Part shown: positions 17,105 to 25,819 of the stretch, one piece after another
Numbering within the stretch: the first letter of the stretch is position 1
Layout: the number at the start of each line of letters is the position of its first letter
DNA from: Muribaculaceae bacterium
GTDB taxonomy: Bacteria; Bacteroidota; Bacteroidia; Bacteroidales; Muribaculaceae
Length of the DNA: 64,000 nt
Reading direction: 5' to 3'
NCBI GenBank assembly: GCA_016290325.1
Contig: JAEETL010000002.1
Location: forward strand, 1 to 64,000
Made by a program: the position numbers and the translations under genes
Notes under the pieces: model-generated
Told to the model about the DNA's origin: nothing
Seen by the model: the letters and a program-made list of their open reading frames with translations, nothing else
Database searches by the model: none

Positions 17105-17734
17105 ATGAGTTATGTAAAAGAAACGATATATCGTAAGTATGTCAAACGGATTCTGGATTTCTCAATAGCTTTTGTATCCTTGATTTGTTTGTCTCCTTTA
17201 TTGTTGATTGTGGCCATATTATTGAAGATTAATAACAAGGGAGCTGGTGCATTCTTCCTCCAGGAACGCCCAGGGAAGGATGCTAAAATATTCAAAATCA
17301 TCAAATTCAAGACGATGACCGACGAGCGGGATGCCGATGGCAAATTGTTGCCTGATGCGCAGCGTTTGACTCGTGTGGGGCGTTTTGTGCGTTCAACGAG
17401 TATTGATGAATTGCCACAGTTGATAAATGTGTTAATAGGAGATATGGCGATTATAGGTCCTCGCCCTCTCTTGAAGGAATATCTTGAACGGTATTCTCCT
17501 GAGCAAGCGCGCCGTCATGAAGTGCGCCCAGGCATCACTGGTTGGGCCCAATGTCATGGCCGTAATAGCCTGTCTTGGAGTGAGAAGTTTAAACTTGATG
17601 TGTGGTATGTGGATCACTGTTCGTTTATCACTGATGTGAAAGTGATTCTCTATACAATTAATAAGGTGATCTCTCGGGATGGCATATCCCAAGATGGTCA
17701 AGCAACAATGGAAGTTTTTAAAGGCAATAACTAA
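17105..17734 (+). CDS. Initiating phosphoglycosyltransferase, PglC/WcaJ-like
   Basis: This 209-residue monotopic membrane enzyme transfers a sugar-1-phosphate from a UDP-sugar to undecaprenyl phosphate, starting repeat-unit assembly. It has one re-entrant hydrophobic N-terminal segment (FSIAFVSLICLSPLLLIVAI), then FKTMTDERDADG, SIDELPQLINVLIGDMAIIG with the catalytic Asp-Glu, PRPLLKEYL and VRPGITGWAQCHGRN. The small size is PglC-like, with no extra N-terminal helices. I prefer the ATG at 17105 over upstream TTG/GTG codons. It overlaps the NeuD fusion gene by one base (TAATG), the PglC-PglD order known from bacillosamine-type loci. Confidence 0.9.
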   Translation: MSYVKETIYRKYVKRILDFSIAFVSLICLSPLLLIVAILLKINNKGAGAFFLQERPGKDAKIFKIIKFKTMTDERDADGKLLPDAQRLTRVGRFVRSTSIDELPQLINVLIGDMAIIGPRPLLKEYLERYSPEQARRHEVRPGITGWAQCHGRNSLSWSEKFKLDVWYVDHCSFITDVKVILYTINKVISRDGISQDGQATMEVFKGNN

Positions 17735-19014
17735 TGTATCTTTACGGAGCAAGCGGACACGCAAAAGTCATAATTGACATAATGAAAGCGTCAGGTATAG
17801 TTATTGACGCATTGTTTGATGACGATAGGAGTATTCATGAATTGTTATCCATACCAGTGATGCATAACTGGGCTGGAGAATCTCCTCTTATCATTAGCAT
17901 TGGCAATAACTATTCACGAAAGCAAATTTCAGAGAAACTTAATTGTGAGTATGGCACTGTTATCCACCCATCAGCAATTATTTCTCCTAATGCTTCGATT
18001 GGTGAGGGATCTGTGGTGATGCATAGCGCAATTGTGCAAAGTGGAGCAAAGATAGGAAAGCATTGCATACTTAACACAGGTGTTTCGATTGATCATGAAT
18101 GTGTAATCGAAAATTTTGTGCACATCTCGCCTCAGGCAACGTTGTGCGGTAATGTCCATGTTGGTGAGGGCGCATGGATAGGCGCATCAGCTGTTGTGAT
18201 ACCAGGTGTAAAAGTTGGTAAATGGAGTACTATCGGAGCTGGCAGTGTTGTGGTCAAAGATGTTCCAGATGGGGCGCTGGCTTATGGCAATCCTTGCCGA
18301 ATAAAATGTATTCAAGCTGAACCGGCATTGAGAGATATTCATGAGAGAAATCAAGAGAATAAGCTTAAAAGAATTGCTGTCTATGGTGCTGGCGGATTAG
18401 GACGTGAAGTAGCGGGTGGAATTCAGCGCATTAACAATGCCAGTAGAGAAAACTGGGACTTTGTCGGCTTCTATGATGATAACTTGGAGGTTGGCACTCA
18501 GGTGTCCCACTATGGTGATGTGTTGGGCGGCATGAATGAACTCAACGCTGTTGAGGAGCCGCTTGCTTTGGCCATTGCTGTTGGCTCTCCTCAAATCCGT
18601 AAGTTGATTCGTGAGCGCATTACCAACCCCAACATCTATTTCCCGAACCTTATCGCTCCCTCCTTCAAGGTGTTAGATCTCCAAACCTTCAAGATGGGGC
18701 AGGGTAACATCATTCAGGATAGTTGCAGTGCCACATGTGATGTTACTATTGGCGATTTCAATGTATTTAATGGCGCTAACGTCATGGGACATGATGTTGT
18801 TATCGGCAATTACAATGTCTTTATGCCAAGCGTCCATCTATCGGGCGCAGTCGAGGTGGGAGATTGTAACCTCCTGGGCGTGGACAGCGTCGTTCTGCAG
18901 AAGGTTAAAATCGGCAAAGATGTGACCTTGGGCGCTGGCAGCGTACTTATGGCTAAGCCCAAAGATGGCAACACCTATATTGGCGTACCTGCCAAAAAGT
19001 TTGATTTCAAATAA
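17734..19014 (+). CDS. Double NeuD/PglD-type sugar acyltransferase fusion
   Basis: This 426-residue protein is made of two complete NeuD/PglD units. Each has a Rossmann-like sugar-nucleotide-binding start (MYLYGASGHAKVIIDIM at residue 1 and IAVYGAGGLGREVAGGI at about residue 214) followed by a left-handed beta-helix of hexapeptide repeats. The second unit is a close paralogue of the stand-alone protein at 25820. Family members acylate amino groups of nucleotide sugars, usually from acetyl-CoA. Start TAATG couples it to the phosphoglycosyltransferase. The neighbouring ACP genes suggest that one unit could use acyl-ACP (inference). Confidence 0.85.
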   Translation: MYLYGASGHAKVIIDIMKASGIVIDALFDDDRSIHELLSIPVMHNWAGESPLIISIGNNYSRKQISEKLNCEYGTVIHPSAIISPNASIGEGSVVMHSAIVQSGAKIGKHCILNTGVSIDHECVIENFVHISPQATLCGNVHVGEGAWIGASAVVIPGVKVGKWSTIGAGSVVVKDVPDGALAYGNPCRIKCIQAEPALRDIHERNQENKLKRIAVYGAGGLGREVAGGIQRINNASRENWDFVGFYDDNLEVGTQVSHYGDVLGGMNELNAVEEPLALAIAVGSPQIRKLIRERITNPNIYFPNLIAPSFKVLDLQTFKMGQGNIIQDSCSATCDVTIGDFNVFNGANVMGHDVVIGNYNVFMPSVHLSGAVEVGDCNLLGVDSVVLQKVKIGKDVTLGAGSVLMAKPKDGNTYIGVPAKKFDFK

Positions 19015-19033
19015 TTTAAATTTGTCCCTTCAG

Positions 19034-19792
19034 ATGGAACCTAACTATAATCCCTTTTCACTTGCAGGAAAGACGATACTTGTTACCGGCGCTTCTTCAG
19101 GCATTGGCCAGTCAACTGCCATCGCTTGTTCCCGCATGGGCGCTCGTGTTGTCGTGACCGCACGCAACCAAGAGCGCTTGCAGCAAACCTATGAGCAACT
19201 CAATAACGTTGTTGAAGGCCACATGCAGCAGCTTGCTGACCTGACATCACAAGAAGATTTGGAGCACCTGCTCGCGATGCTGCCACCGCTTGACGGGGCA
19301 GTCTTGTGTGCCGGCAATTCTACGACCTTGCCCTTACAGTTCGGCTCACGCGAGAAATTTGATGACATGTTCAATGTCAACTTCTTTGCACCGGTAGAAT
19401 TGCTGCGATTGTTATATAAGAAAAAACGCCTTAACAAAGGTGCATCTGTCGTGTTGGTCGCATCGATTGGCGGCACTCATAGCTTCATGCCAGGCAATGG
19501 TGTATACGGCGCTTCAAAGGCCGCGCTTAATTCAGTCATGAAGTATGCTGCCCGCGAGTACGCTTCCCGCAAGGTGAGGGTCAACAGCATCTGCCCGGGT
19601 ATGGTGGATACCCCTCTTATTCACCGGGGAACAATCACCGAGGAACAACTGGCCGAGGACGCCAAGAATTATCCTTTAGGGCGATATGGCATGCCCGAGG
19701 ACATCGCCAACGGTGCCATCTACCTCCTGAGTGACGCTTCGAGCTGGCTCACAGGCCACGATTTGGTGATTGACGGCGGCTTTTCAATATGA
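19034..19792 (+). CDS. SDR-family reductase, FabG-like
   Basis: This 252-residue classical SDR has GASSGIGQS at about residue 20, the catalytic serine region VVLVASIGG, YGASKAALN with Tyr-x3-Lys, and the C-terminal LVIDGG typical of 3-oxoacyl-ACP reductases. The ATG at 19034 gives a normal family N-terminus; an upstream in-frame ATG at 18965 lies inside the NeuD gene. It precedes two ACP genes, a ligase and a KASIII gene, so it likely reduces a beta-ketoacyl-ACP to a hydroxyacyl-ACP. A nucleotide-sugar substrate is the alternative. Confidence 0.82.
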   Translation: MEPNYNPFSLAGKTILVTGASSGIGQSTAIACSRMGARVVVTARNQERLQQTYEQLNNVVEGHMQQLADLTSQEDLEHLLAMLPPLDGAVLCAGNSTTLPLQFGSREKFDDMFNVNFFAPVELLRLLYKKKRLNKGASVVLVASIGGTHSFMPGNGVYGASKAALNSVMKYAAREYASRKVRVNSICPGMVDTPLIHRGTITEEQLAEDAKNYPLGRYGMPEDIANGAIYLLSDASSWLTGHDLVIDGGFSI

Positions 19793-19808
19793 TTTTTAAC
19801 AAACATTG

Positions 19809-19839
19809 TTTGTCGTATTAAAAAATAAGTGTACTTTTG
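19809..19839 (+). promoter_or_regulatory. Internal promoter before the first ACP gene
   Basis: TTTG at 19809-19812 and TACTTTTG at 19832-19839 are separated by 19 bases, a full match to the Bacteroidetes promoter. Transcription would start near 19846, giving a 50-base leader to the ACP gene at 19899. It would let the ACP-ligase-KASIII set be transcribed independently of the upstream glycan genes. Confidence 0.7.
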
Positions 19840-19898
19840 TGGCCGTTTTTATATGGAAATGATTATTCTGCATATATAAGAAGAACGCAAGAAGAACT

Positions 19899-20129
19899 AT
19901 GAGCATAACTGAATTTATTGAGAACTTTGCAGATCAGTTTGATGAAACTGACGTTACTTCTTTTACCCCCGAGACCAAATTCAAGCAACTCGACGAATGG
20001 TCATCATTGACCGCCCTGTCAATCATTGCGATGGTTGACGACGAATATGATGTCATCATTAAAGGTAACGATATTCTGAATTCTGAAACCATTCAGGATT
20101 TATTCGATATTATTGAGAAGCAGCAATAA
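19899..20129 (+). CDS. Acyl carrier protein (WSSL type)
   Basis: This is a 76-residue acidic four-helix protein of ACP size. The phosphopantetheine attachment region reads EWSSLTALSIIAMVDDEYDV; the serine at position 36 stands where ACPs have D-S-L, with the usual aspartate replaced by serine. It is closely related to the ACP at 26619 (shared FIENFAD, FDETD, EWSSL). It is followed 20 bases later by a second, more canonical ACP. It probably carries the growing or finished acyl group in the sugar-acylation pathway. Confidence 0.85.
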   Translation: MSITEFIENFADQFDETDVTSFTPETKFKQLDEWSSLTALSIIAMVDDEYDVIIKGNDILNSETIQDLFDIIEKQQ

Positions 20130-20149
20130 TCTTTTGCTGCTGTTTGTAA

Positions 20150-20380
20150 ATGGAAGATCAGGTAAAAGAAATCATCGCCAGGGTCTTGAATGTCGAGATC
20201 GGCGATATCACTGACGGCCTCTCATCAGGTGATATACCCCAATGGGATTCTGTTGGTAACCTGGCAATAATAAGTACCATTGAGCAGGAATTAAACATTG
20301 AGTTCCCGCTCGAAGTTTTATTCGATCTGACTTCGGTCCAGTCAATCGTGAATGAAGTCAATCTGCTGATGAATGTTTGA
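20150..20380 (+). CDS. Acyl carrier protein (WDSV type)
   Basis: This 76-residue ACP has the prosthetic-group motif QWDSVGNLAI (Ser34). Its acidic helices and the hydrophobic VLFDLTSVQSIVNEV end are typical of carrier proteins in non-ribosomal or polysaccharide acylation pathways. Its last 8 bases overlap the start of the AMP-forming ligase, so the two are translationally coupled. That makes it the best candidate for the ligase's acceptor. Its sequence is distinct from the upstream ACP, so the two probably have different partners. Confidence 0.85.
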   Translation: MEDQVKEIIARVLNVEIGDITDGLSSGDIPQWDSVGNLAIISTIEQELNIEFPLEVLFDLTSVQSIVNEVNLLMNV

Positions 20381-21833
20381 TGCTCCCCACAGCCAAGTGC
20401 TACGCTTGATTGCGGCACAAGCTGTAAACACCCCCGACAAGGTCGCCCTTGTAACGGGATTACAACGTGTAACCTACGCCCAGTTGGCAGATCATGTCGA
20501 GGGTGCGGCAGCCTATCTACGTGCCAGAGGCATTAAATCCGGAGACCACATCCTTTTGTCGGCCCAGAAAGAACTGGAGTTCGTCTATCTTTATTTGGCC
20601 GCCCATCTTTTGGGAATTGTCAATGTGGTCATCGATTCAGCGGCTCCCAAAGAACGCCTGGATTATATCATCGGTATTGTTCACCCAGTTGCCATGTTTG
20701 GCGGCGCTGTTGATGCCGAAGGGTATGATTTTATTCCTTTCAACGAGGTTACACTTAACCACGACAAGCTTGACAAGGACATTCTTCCGTCTCTCGAACC
20801 CACCGACGTCGCCGATGTCATGTTTACCACCGGAACGACGGGCATGCCTAAAGGCGTCTGCCTTACCCATGCTAATATCGCAGGATCGGCATCCAATACC
20901 AATGGTTTCATTGGCACTTGTGCCGACGATGTTGAGGCTTTAGCCTTGCCATTGAGCCATTCCTTCGGACTAGGACGCCTGCGTTGCGTGCTTACCGTTG
21001 GCGCCACTCTGGTTCTCGTGGGCAACTTTGCCAATCTCAAGGCATTCTTTAATGTCATTACCCAAGAGCATGTTACTGGATTTGGCATGGTCCCAGCCGT
21101 TTGGCAGTACATCAAGCGCTTAAGTGGCCGGAGGATAGGCCAGTTTGCTCATCAATTGCGCTATATTGAAATTGGAAGCGCAGCTTTGCCCATTGAGGAT
21201 AAACTCATGCTTATGGACCTGTTCCCCGATACCCGCATCTGCATGCACTATGGGCTCACCGAGGCCTCTAGGGCCATGTTCTGTGAGTTCCATGAGAGTG
21301 CCGATGATTTGGATACGATTGGGCACCCAGCTTCAAGCCAAGTAGAAGTGTGTGTGCTGGATGATAACGGCGAGTCGGTTGCCGATGGCGTAGATGGGGA
21401 AATCTGCGTTCGAGGTAACATGGTTATTTCTTCTTACTTCTTGGACTCCGATAACCACGATAGTTTCTTTGGCGATTGGTTCAGGACTGGGGACTGGGGG
21501 CATAAGGGTGCCAACGGCTCTTTCTATTTGACCGGACGTAAAAAGGAGTTGATTAATGTGGGAGGAGAGAAAGTAAGCCCCGTCACCATCGAGAAAGCCA
21601 TTATGTCGCTTGGGATACCTGATTGCGCGTGTATCGCTATCCCTGACCCTAATGGCGTGCTGGGAGAAGTTCCTAAGGCGTTTTTGCTCAAGAGCGATAT
21701 AAGCATTGATGAAATCAGGCAAGAACTGTTGCGCCTGCTGCCGCCGCATGAGATTCCCGTTCAATGGGAGTGGGTTGACGAACTGCCACGCACTTCATCG
21801 GGTAAAATCCAGCGGCTCAAATTGAAAAAATAA
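20373..21833 (+). CDS. AMP-forming acyl-ACP/acyl-CoA ligase
   Basis: This 486-residue ANL-superfamily adenylating enzyme activates a carboxylic acid with ATP and loads it on a thiol. The P-loop-like TTGTTGMPKG is near residue 150, MHYGLTEASRAMF is the A5-type motif, DWFRTGDWG and LTGRKKELINVGGEKVSP are A7/A8 motifs, and RTSSGKIQRLKL near the C-terminus carries the catalytic lysine. The start overlaps the ACP gene by 8 bases, so I favour acyl-ACP formation over acyl-CoA. The acid cannot be predicted from sequence. Confidence 0.88.
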   Translation: MFDAPHSQVLRLIAAQAVNTPDKVALVTGLQRVTYAQLADHVEGAAAYLRARGIKSGDHILLSAQKELEFVYLYLAAHLLGIVNVVIDSAAPKERLDYIIGIVHPVAMFGGAVDAEGYDFIPFNEVTLNHDKLDKDILPSLEPTDVADVMFTTGTTGMPKGVCLTHANIAGSASNTNGFIGTCADDVEALALPLSHSFGLGRLRCVLTVGATLVLVGNFANLKAFFNVITQEHVTGFGMVPAVWQYIKRLSGRRIGQFAHQLRYIEIGSAALPIEDKLMLMDLFPDTRICMHYGLTEASRAMFCEFHESADDLDTIGHPASSQVEVCVLDDNGESVADGVDGEICVRGNMVISSYFLDSDNHDSFFGDWFRTGDWGHKGANGSFYLTGRKKELINVGGEKVSPVTIEKAIMSLGIPDCACIAIPDPNGVLGEVPKAFLLKSDISIDEIRQELLRLLPPHEIPVQWEWVDELPRTSSGKIQRLKLKK

Positions 21834-21844
21834 CACATGATAAT

Positions 21845-22906
21845 ATGTCACAATTAACGATTAACAACGTGCGCATAGCGGGAATGAGCGCTTGCGTGCC
21901 AGCTACTGTCGAAGAAAACCTCAATCTGCCTATCTACAAAGACCAGAGCGAAGCCCTCAAGGTCATTGCATCGACAGGCATTGAGCGTCATCACAAGGTG
22001 GAGACCGGGACAACCGCTTCAGACCTAACCATGAAGGCCGTCGAGAAGCTTCTTGAGGATCTCGGGTGGCAATCACAGGACATCGATTGCTTTGCCTATG
22101 TGTGCACTTCAAGGGACTATATCGCTCCGCAAACGGCTTGTGTGCTCCAGGATCGCCTCAAGTTGCGCAGCGATTGCTGCGTGTTTGACCTTCCTTTCGG
22201 CTGCTCGGGCTGGGTTTACGGTATGAGCATAGTTGGCTCACTCATGTCCCATGGCACTTTCAAGCGTGCAATTCTGGTGGCTGCCGAGACCAATACCCAG
22301 AACCGCAATCCGCTAGATACAACGGTTCGCCCGCTCTTCGGCGACGCGGCAACAGCGACAGCGTTGGAATTTGATGGGCAGCGTTCCCGCCCCATGAATT
22401 TCATGTTCGGTGTCGATGGTAGCGGTTTCCAAGCGGTATGGGCTCCTTATGGAGGAATGCGCAACCCGGTCACGCCTGAGGCTTTGCAGGAGCAGGAAGT
22501 GTCACCCGGTGTCTTCCGCCGTGGTGTTGACATGGTTGTCAATGGCATGGACGTGTTCGGCTTTGCGATCAAGCGCCCGCCCCAATCGCTCAAGGATTTA
22601 ATCGCTACTTTCAATATTGATGTGGAAACTGTTGATTTGCTGCTGCTCCATCAGGCTAATAAGTTCATTGATGAGAAGATACGTAAATCAGTCAAGATAC
22701 CGGCCGAGAAAACGCCCTATTGCCTTGAGGAATATGGCAATGTCACCAGTGCTTCAATCCCGTTGACAATGGTTTCGCGCTGCCGTGAGACTTTAGCAGG
22801 CGAGGAGAAGCATTGCCTGGCTTGCGGCTTTGGCGTGGGGCTGGCATGGGCAAGCATGGAGTTCTATGCAGGCGATGTGAAAATCAGTGATATGGTTACT
22901 TACTAA
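21845..22906 (+). CDS. KASIII-like (FabH-family) condensing enzyme, copy 1
   Basis: This is a 353-residue thiolase-fold enzyme. The full Cys-His-Asn triad is visible: Cys120 in PFGCSGWVYG, His269 in LLLHQANKF and Asn299 in YGNVTSASIP. This supports active condensation (acyl-thioester plus malonyl-ACP) or acyl transfer of the kind some KASIII homologues perform. It follows the ligase after 11 bases. A paralogue with the same spacing of all three residues is at 26960. Primary-metabolism FabH is less likely given the polysaccharide context and divergent active-site surroundings. Confidence 0.85.
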   Translation: MSQLTINNVRIAGMSACVPATVEENLNLPIYKDQSEALKVIASTGIERHHKVETGTTASDLTMKAVEKLLEDLGWQSQDIDCFAYVCTSRDYIAPQTACVLQDRLKLRSDCCVFDLPFGCSGWVYGMSIVGSLMSHGTFKRAILVAAETNTQNRNPLDTTVRPLFGDAATATALEFDGQRSRPMNFMFGVDGSGFQAVWAPYGGMRNPVTPEALQEQEVSPGVFRRGVDMVVNGMDVFGFAIKRPPQSLKDLIATFNIDVETVDLLLLHQANKFIDEKIRKSVKIPAEKTPYCLEEYGNVTSASIPLTMVSRCRETLAGEEKHCLACGFGVGLAWASMEFYAGDVKISDMVTY

Positions 22907-22924
22907 TTATGGTTGACGACAATT

Positions 22925-24025
22925 ATGGCTCAATTTATCAACACAAATAAGGAGTATTACTGGGGCGACTGGTATTTCAAGGAGCATGTGATGGCCGATA
23001 TTTTCAATTACAAGGCCCACAAAAAGGAGCTCTCTCCCTATTATGAGCAGCGCGGCTTCAAGGTGTCGATGATGTTTGCCGACTTCTTCTCACAGATTAA
23101 CGGCATACACAGCGACCGCTACCTCTCGATGGACGTGTATTATTTCTTTGTCGTTCCAGCGCTCAATCGCTATGATTTCATCAATGCTTATCTCGATAAG
23201 AACATCTATACCGAGTTGTTTCCCAATGTGAAACAGCCGGCGACCATCATCAAAAACATCCATGGACATTATTACCATGATGGTGAAGAGATTACATGCG
23301 ACGATGCCGTGAGAATCGTGAGCCAAACCAATCTCGAAATGATGATTAAGCCCACGGTCGAAACCTGTAACGGCGATGGGGTAGAGCAATTAGTCGACCT
23401 AGACCCTAATCATTTGAAAACCCTTTTCGACCACTACAGGCTCAACTTCATCGTTCAAGAGAAAGCAAAACAGCATCCCGAGATTCAGCGGGTGAATCCC
23501 ACTTCATTGAACTCGATGCGCCTGTATACATATCGAAAACTGGACGGCACCTATGCTTTCCTCTATCCTTACGCGATGTTGCGTTTTGGTGGCAAGGGCG
23601 CGATTAAGGACAACACTTCCAAGGGCGGAGGTACTTGCTTAATCGATGAGAATGGCCATGTTGATGACAAGGTCTACCGTTTCAAGAGTCTTGAGGTCTC
23701 ATCGCTCAAGCGCGAGACTGGGGTTGAGGATCTGGTAATTCCTCATTATCAGCGGGTAATAGATACTTTGCTTGAGGCCCATAAGCGCTTACCTTATTTC
23801 GATTATGTGGGCTGGGATGTTACGGTGTCACCCGATGGCGAGCCCCTGCTCATCGAGTTTAACCTCGTGCCCGGAATTGAAGGTCCACAAATTATGGCTG
23901 GACCCATGTTCGGTCCTTACCTCGATGAGGTGATTGACCGCGCGCGCCAGGTTGTATGTGAAAAGGCTCAAGCCAATAAGAAGACTTTCGGTAAGGGCTC
24001 ATCTTTCTATCTGCACATGCAGTAA
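22925..24025 (+). CDS. Sugar-transfer-associated ATP-grasp enzyme
   Basis: This is a 366-residue protein. The pattern NPTSLNSMRLYTYRK, then DNTSKGGGTCLIDENG, then FDYVGWDVTVSPDGEPLLIE, matches the ATP-grasp family found in polysaccharide loci (ATPgrasp_ST). The glutamate and asparagine of LIEFNLVPG provide the metal/ATP site. Such enzymes join a carboxylate to an amine or hydroxyl through an acyl-phosphate. I start at the ATG at 22925 rather than the TTG at 22913. It lies between KASIII and the MBL gene, so it may couple an amino acid or similar group to the acyl-sugar (inference). Confidence 0.8.
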   Translation: MAQFINTNKEYYWGDWYFKEHVMADIFNYKAHKKELSPYYEQRGFKVSMMFADFFSQINGIHSDRYLSMDVYYFFVVPALNRYDFINAYLDKNIYTELFPNVKQPATIIKNIHGHYYHDGEEITCDDAVRIVSQTNLEMMIKPTVETCNGDGVEQLVDLDPNHLKTLFDHYRLNFIVQEKAKQHPEIQRVNPTSLNSMRLYTYRKLDGTYAFLYPYAMLRFGGKGAIKDNTSKGGGTCLIDENGHVDDKVYRFKSLEVSSLKRETGVEDLVIPHYQRVIDTLLEAHKRLPYFDYVGWDVTVSPDGEPLLIEFNLVPGIEGPQIMAGPMFGPYLDEVIDRARQVVCEKAQANKKTFGKGSSFYLHMQ

Positions 24026-24040
24026 CATGAATTGAATTTA

Positions 24041-24622
24041 ATGATGACCATTCGCCAAATCGTGAATTCAGTCTATAGCTCCTGTAGCTATGTGCTGACG
24101 CAGGACAAGCAGTCGTGGCTAGTTGATTGTGGCGATGTGGATCAAATCCTCCCCCTCGTTGAAGGCAAGTTGCAAGGTGTGTTGCTCACCCATGCCCATT
24201 TTGACCACATTTATGGCTTGAACAACTTGGTTTCCCTTTTCCCGGGTCTTACTGTTTACACGATTATGGCAGGTTTCAACGGGTTGTTGAGCGATAAACT
24301 CAATTTCTCAAGGTATTATGGTGATCCGTTCATCTTCGATTCACCTGATAGTGTCAAGCTTGTTCGGGATGGAGAGTGTATCAGTTTATTTGAGGGCGTT
24401 GAGATTAAGGCTGTTGCTACTCCAGGCCACAGCCCGGGTTGTGTGACTTGGGTGACCGAAGATGCGATCTTTACTGGGGACAGCTATATCCCTGGCGTGA
24501 AAACCGTCGCCAATCTCCCTCATTCCGATAAGGAATTGGCTTTGAAAAGCGAAGCGTTGATACGGGACATGGTCGAGAATCGATCAATTTATCCCGGTCA
24601 CGCCGCAAGTAATGAAATTTAA
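24041..24622 (+). CDS. Metallo-beta-lactamase-fold hydrolase, glyoxalase II-like
   Basis: This 193-residue MBL-fold protein has the metal motif LTHAHFDHIYGL (H-x-H-x-D-H), then TPGHSPGCVTW, the bridging aspartate in IFTGDSY and a last histidine in YPGHAA. Family members hydrolyse thioesters, so an editing or release role on acyl-ACP is possible here. In-frame TTG at 24032 is less likely than the ATG at 24041. It is packed between the ATP-grasp gene (15 bases) and the aminotransferase gene (15 bases), clearly within the same operon. Confidence 0.8.
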   Translation: MMTIRQIVNSVYSSCSYVLTQDKQSWLVDCGDVDQILPLVEGKLQGVLLTHAHFDHIYGLNNLVSLFPGLTVYTIMAGFNGLLSDKLNFSRYYGDPFIFDSPDSVKLVRDGECISLFEGVEIKAVATPGHSPGCVTWVTEDAIFTGDSYIPGVKTVANLPHSDKELALKSEALIRDMVENRSIYPGHAASNEI

Positions 24623-24637
24623 TTGAACAATAATTAT

Positions 24638-25780
24638 ATGGCTAACAACAAAATTCTTCTTTGCCTTGCTCACATGAGTGGACAGGAGATGAAGTACATT
24701 CAAGAGGCTTTCGACACTAACTGGGTTGTCCCTTTGGGCCCCAATGTCAATGCCTTTGAACAGGATCTCGAGAAATTGTGCGGTGAGGGAAAACATGTAG
24801 TAGCACTGAGTGCGGGTACTGCTGCCATTCATTTGGCGCTGGTCAATCTGGGAGTTGGACCTGGCGATGAGGTGATTTGCCAGTCAATGACGTTCTCGGC
24901 AAGTGCCAATCCAATTGTATATCAGGGCGGAACGCCAGTGTTTGTAGATAGTGAGCCTGGTACCTGGAACATGGACCCCAACCTGCTCGAGGAGGCTATC
25001 AAAGACCGTATTGCTAAAACGGGTCGCAAACCTAAGGCCATGATTCCCGTGTATCTCTATGGTATGCCGGCCATGATTGATGACATCATGGAGATTGCTC
25101 ACCGTTACGAGATTCCGGTCATTGAGGATTCGGCCGAGGCATTTGGCTCGCGTTATCGTGGCCGATTGTGCGGCACGTTCGGTGATTTCGGTATTATGAG
25201 CTTCAATGGTAACAAGATGATTACCACCAGCGGTGGCGGTGCCTTGATTTGCTCTGATGAGGCAACCAAAAAGAAAACCATGTTCTATGCCACTCAGTCG
25301 CGTGAACCCATGCCTTACTATCTTCACAAGGAGATTGGCTACAACTATCGCATGAGCAACATCTGTGCGGGCATCGGCCGCGGCCAGATGTTTGTGCTGG
25401 ATGAGCACCTAGCTCATCATAAGCACCTGTGTGACCGCTATGTTGAACTCTTCGCCGATGTTGACGGCATCACTGTTCACACCAACCTAGATGGGCGTTC
25501 CGACAGCAACTATTGGCTCAACACTATCCTCGTTGACCCCGACAAAACGGGTACCGACTATGAGACAATACGTCAGCATCTTGATGCTTGCAATATCGAG
25601 TCCCGCCCGTTGTGGAAACCCATGCACACCCAGCCTGTCTTCTCAGGTGCTCCGGCCTATGTCAATGGCGTGAGCGAGGAACTGTTTACCAAGGGATTAT
25701 GCTTGCCTAGTGGACCTTGGGTCAGCGATGAGGATGTGGAACGGGTAGCGCGTGAAATTATCGCTTGCTGCAAGAAATAA
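24638..25780 (+). CDS. DegT/DnrJ/EryC1-family sugar aminotransferase
   Basis: This 380-residue PLP enzyme converts a nucleotide 4- or 3-keto sugar to an amino sugar. Characteristic segments are HVVALSAGTAAIHLAL, DEVICQSMTFSASANPI, VIEDSAEAFGS (cofactor aspartate) and SFNGNKMITTSGGGAL with the PLP lysine. The sequence resembles the UDP-4-amino-sugar (PglE-like) branch, fitting a PglC/PglD context, but the PglF-type dehydratase is not in this window. It would supply the amine that a NeuD protein acylates. The start at ATG 24638 is preferred to the TTG at 24623. Confidence 0.88.
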   Translation: MANNKILLCLAHMSGQEMKYIQEAFDTNWVVPLGPNVNAFEQDLEKLCGEGKHVVALSAGTAAIHLALVNLGVGPGDEVICQSMTFSASANPIVYQGGTPVFVDSEPGTWNMDPNLLEEAIKDRIAKTGRKPKAMIPVYLYGMPAMIDDIMEIAHRYEIPVIEDSAEAFGSRYRGRLCGTFGDFGIMSFNGNKMITTSGGGALICSDEATKKKTMFYATQSREPMPYYLHKEIGYNYRMSNICAGIGRGQMFVLDEHLAHHKHLCDRYVELFADVDGITVHTNLDGRSDSNYWLNTILVDPDKTGTDYETIRQHLDACNIESRPLWKPMHTQPVFSGAPAYVNGVSEELFTKGLCLPSGPWVSDEDVERVAREIIACCKK

Positions 25781-25819
25781 AATTGAATTAGATTACAAAC
25801 CACATAATATCAAAAGATT

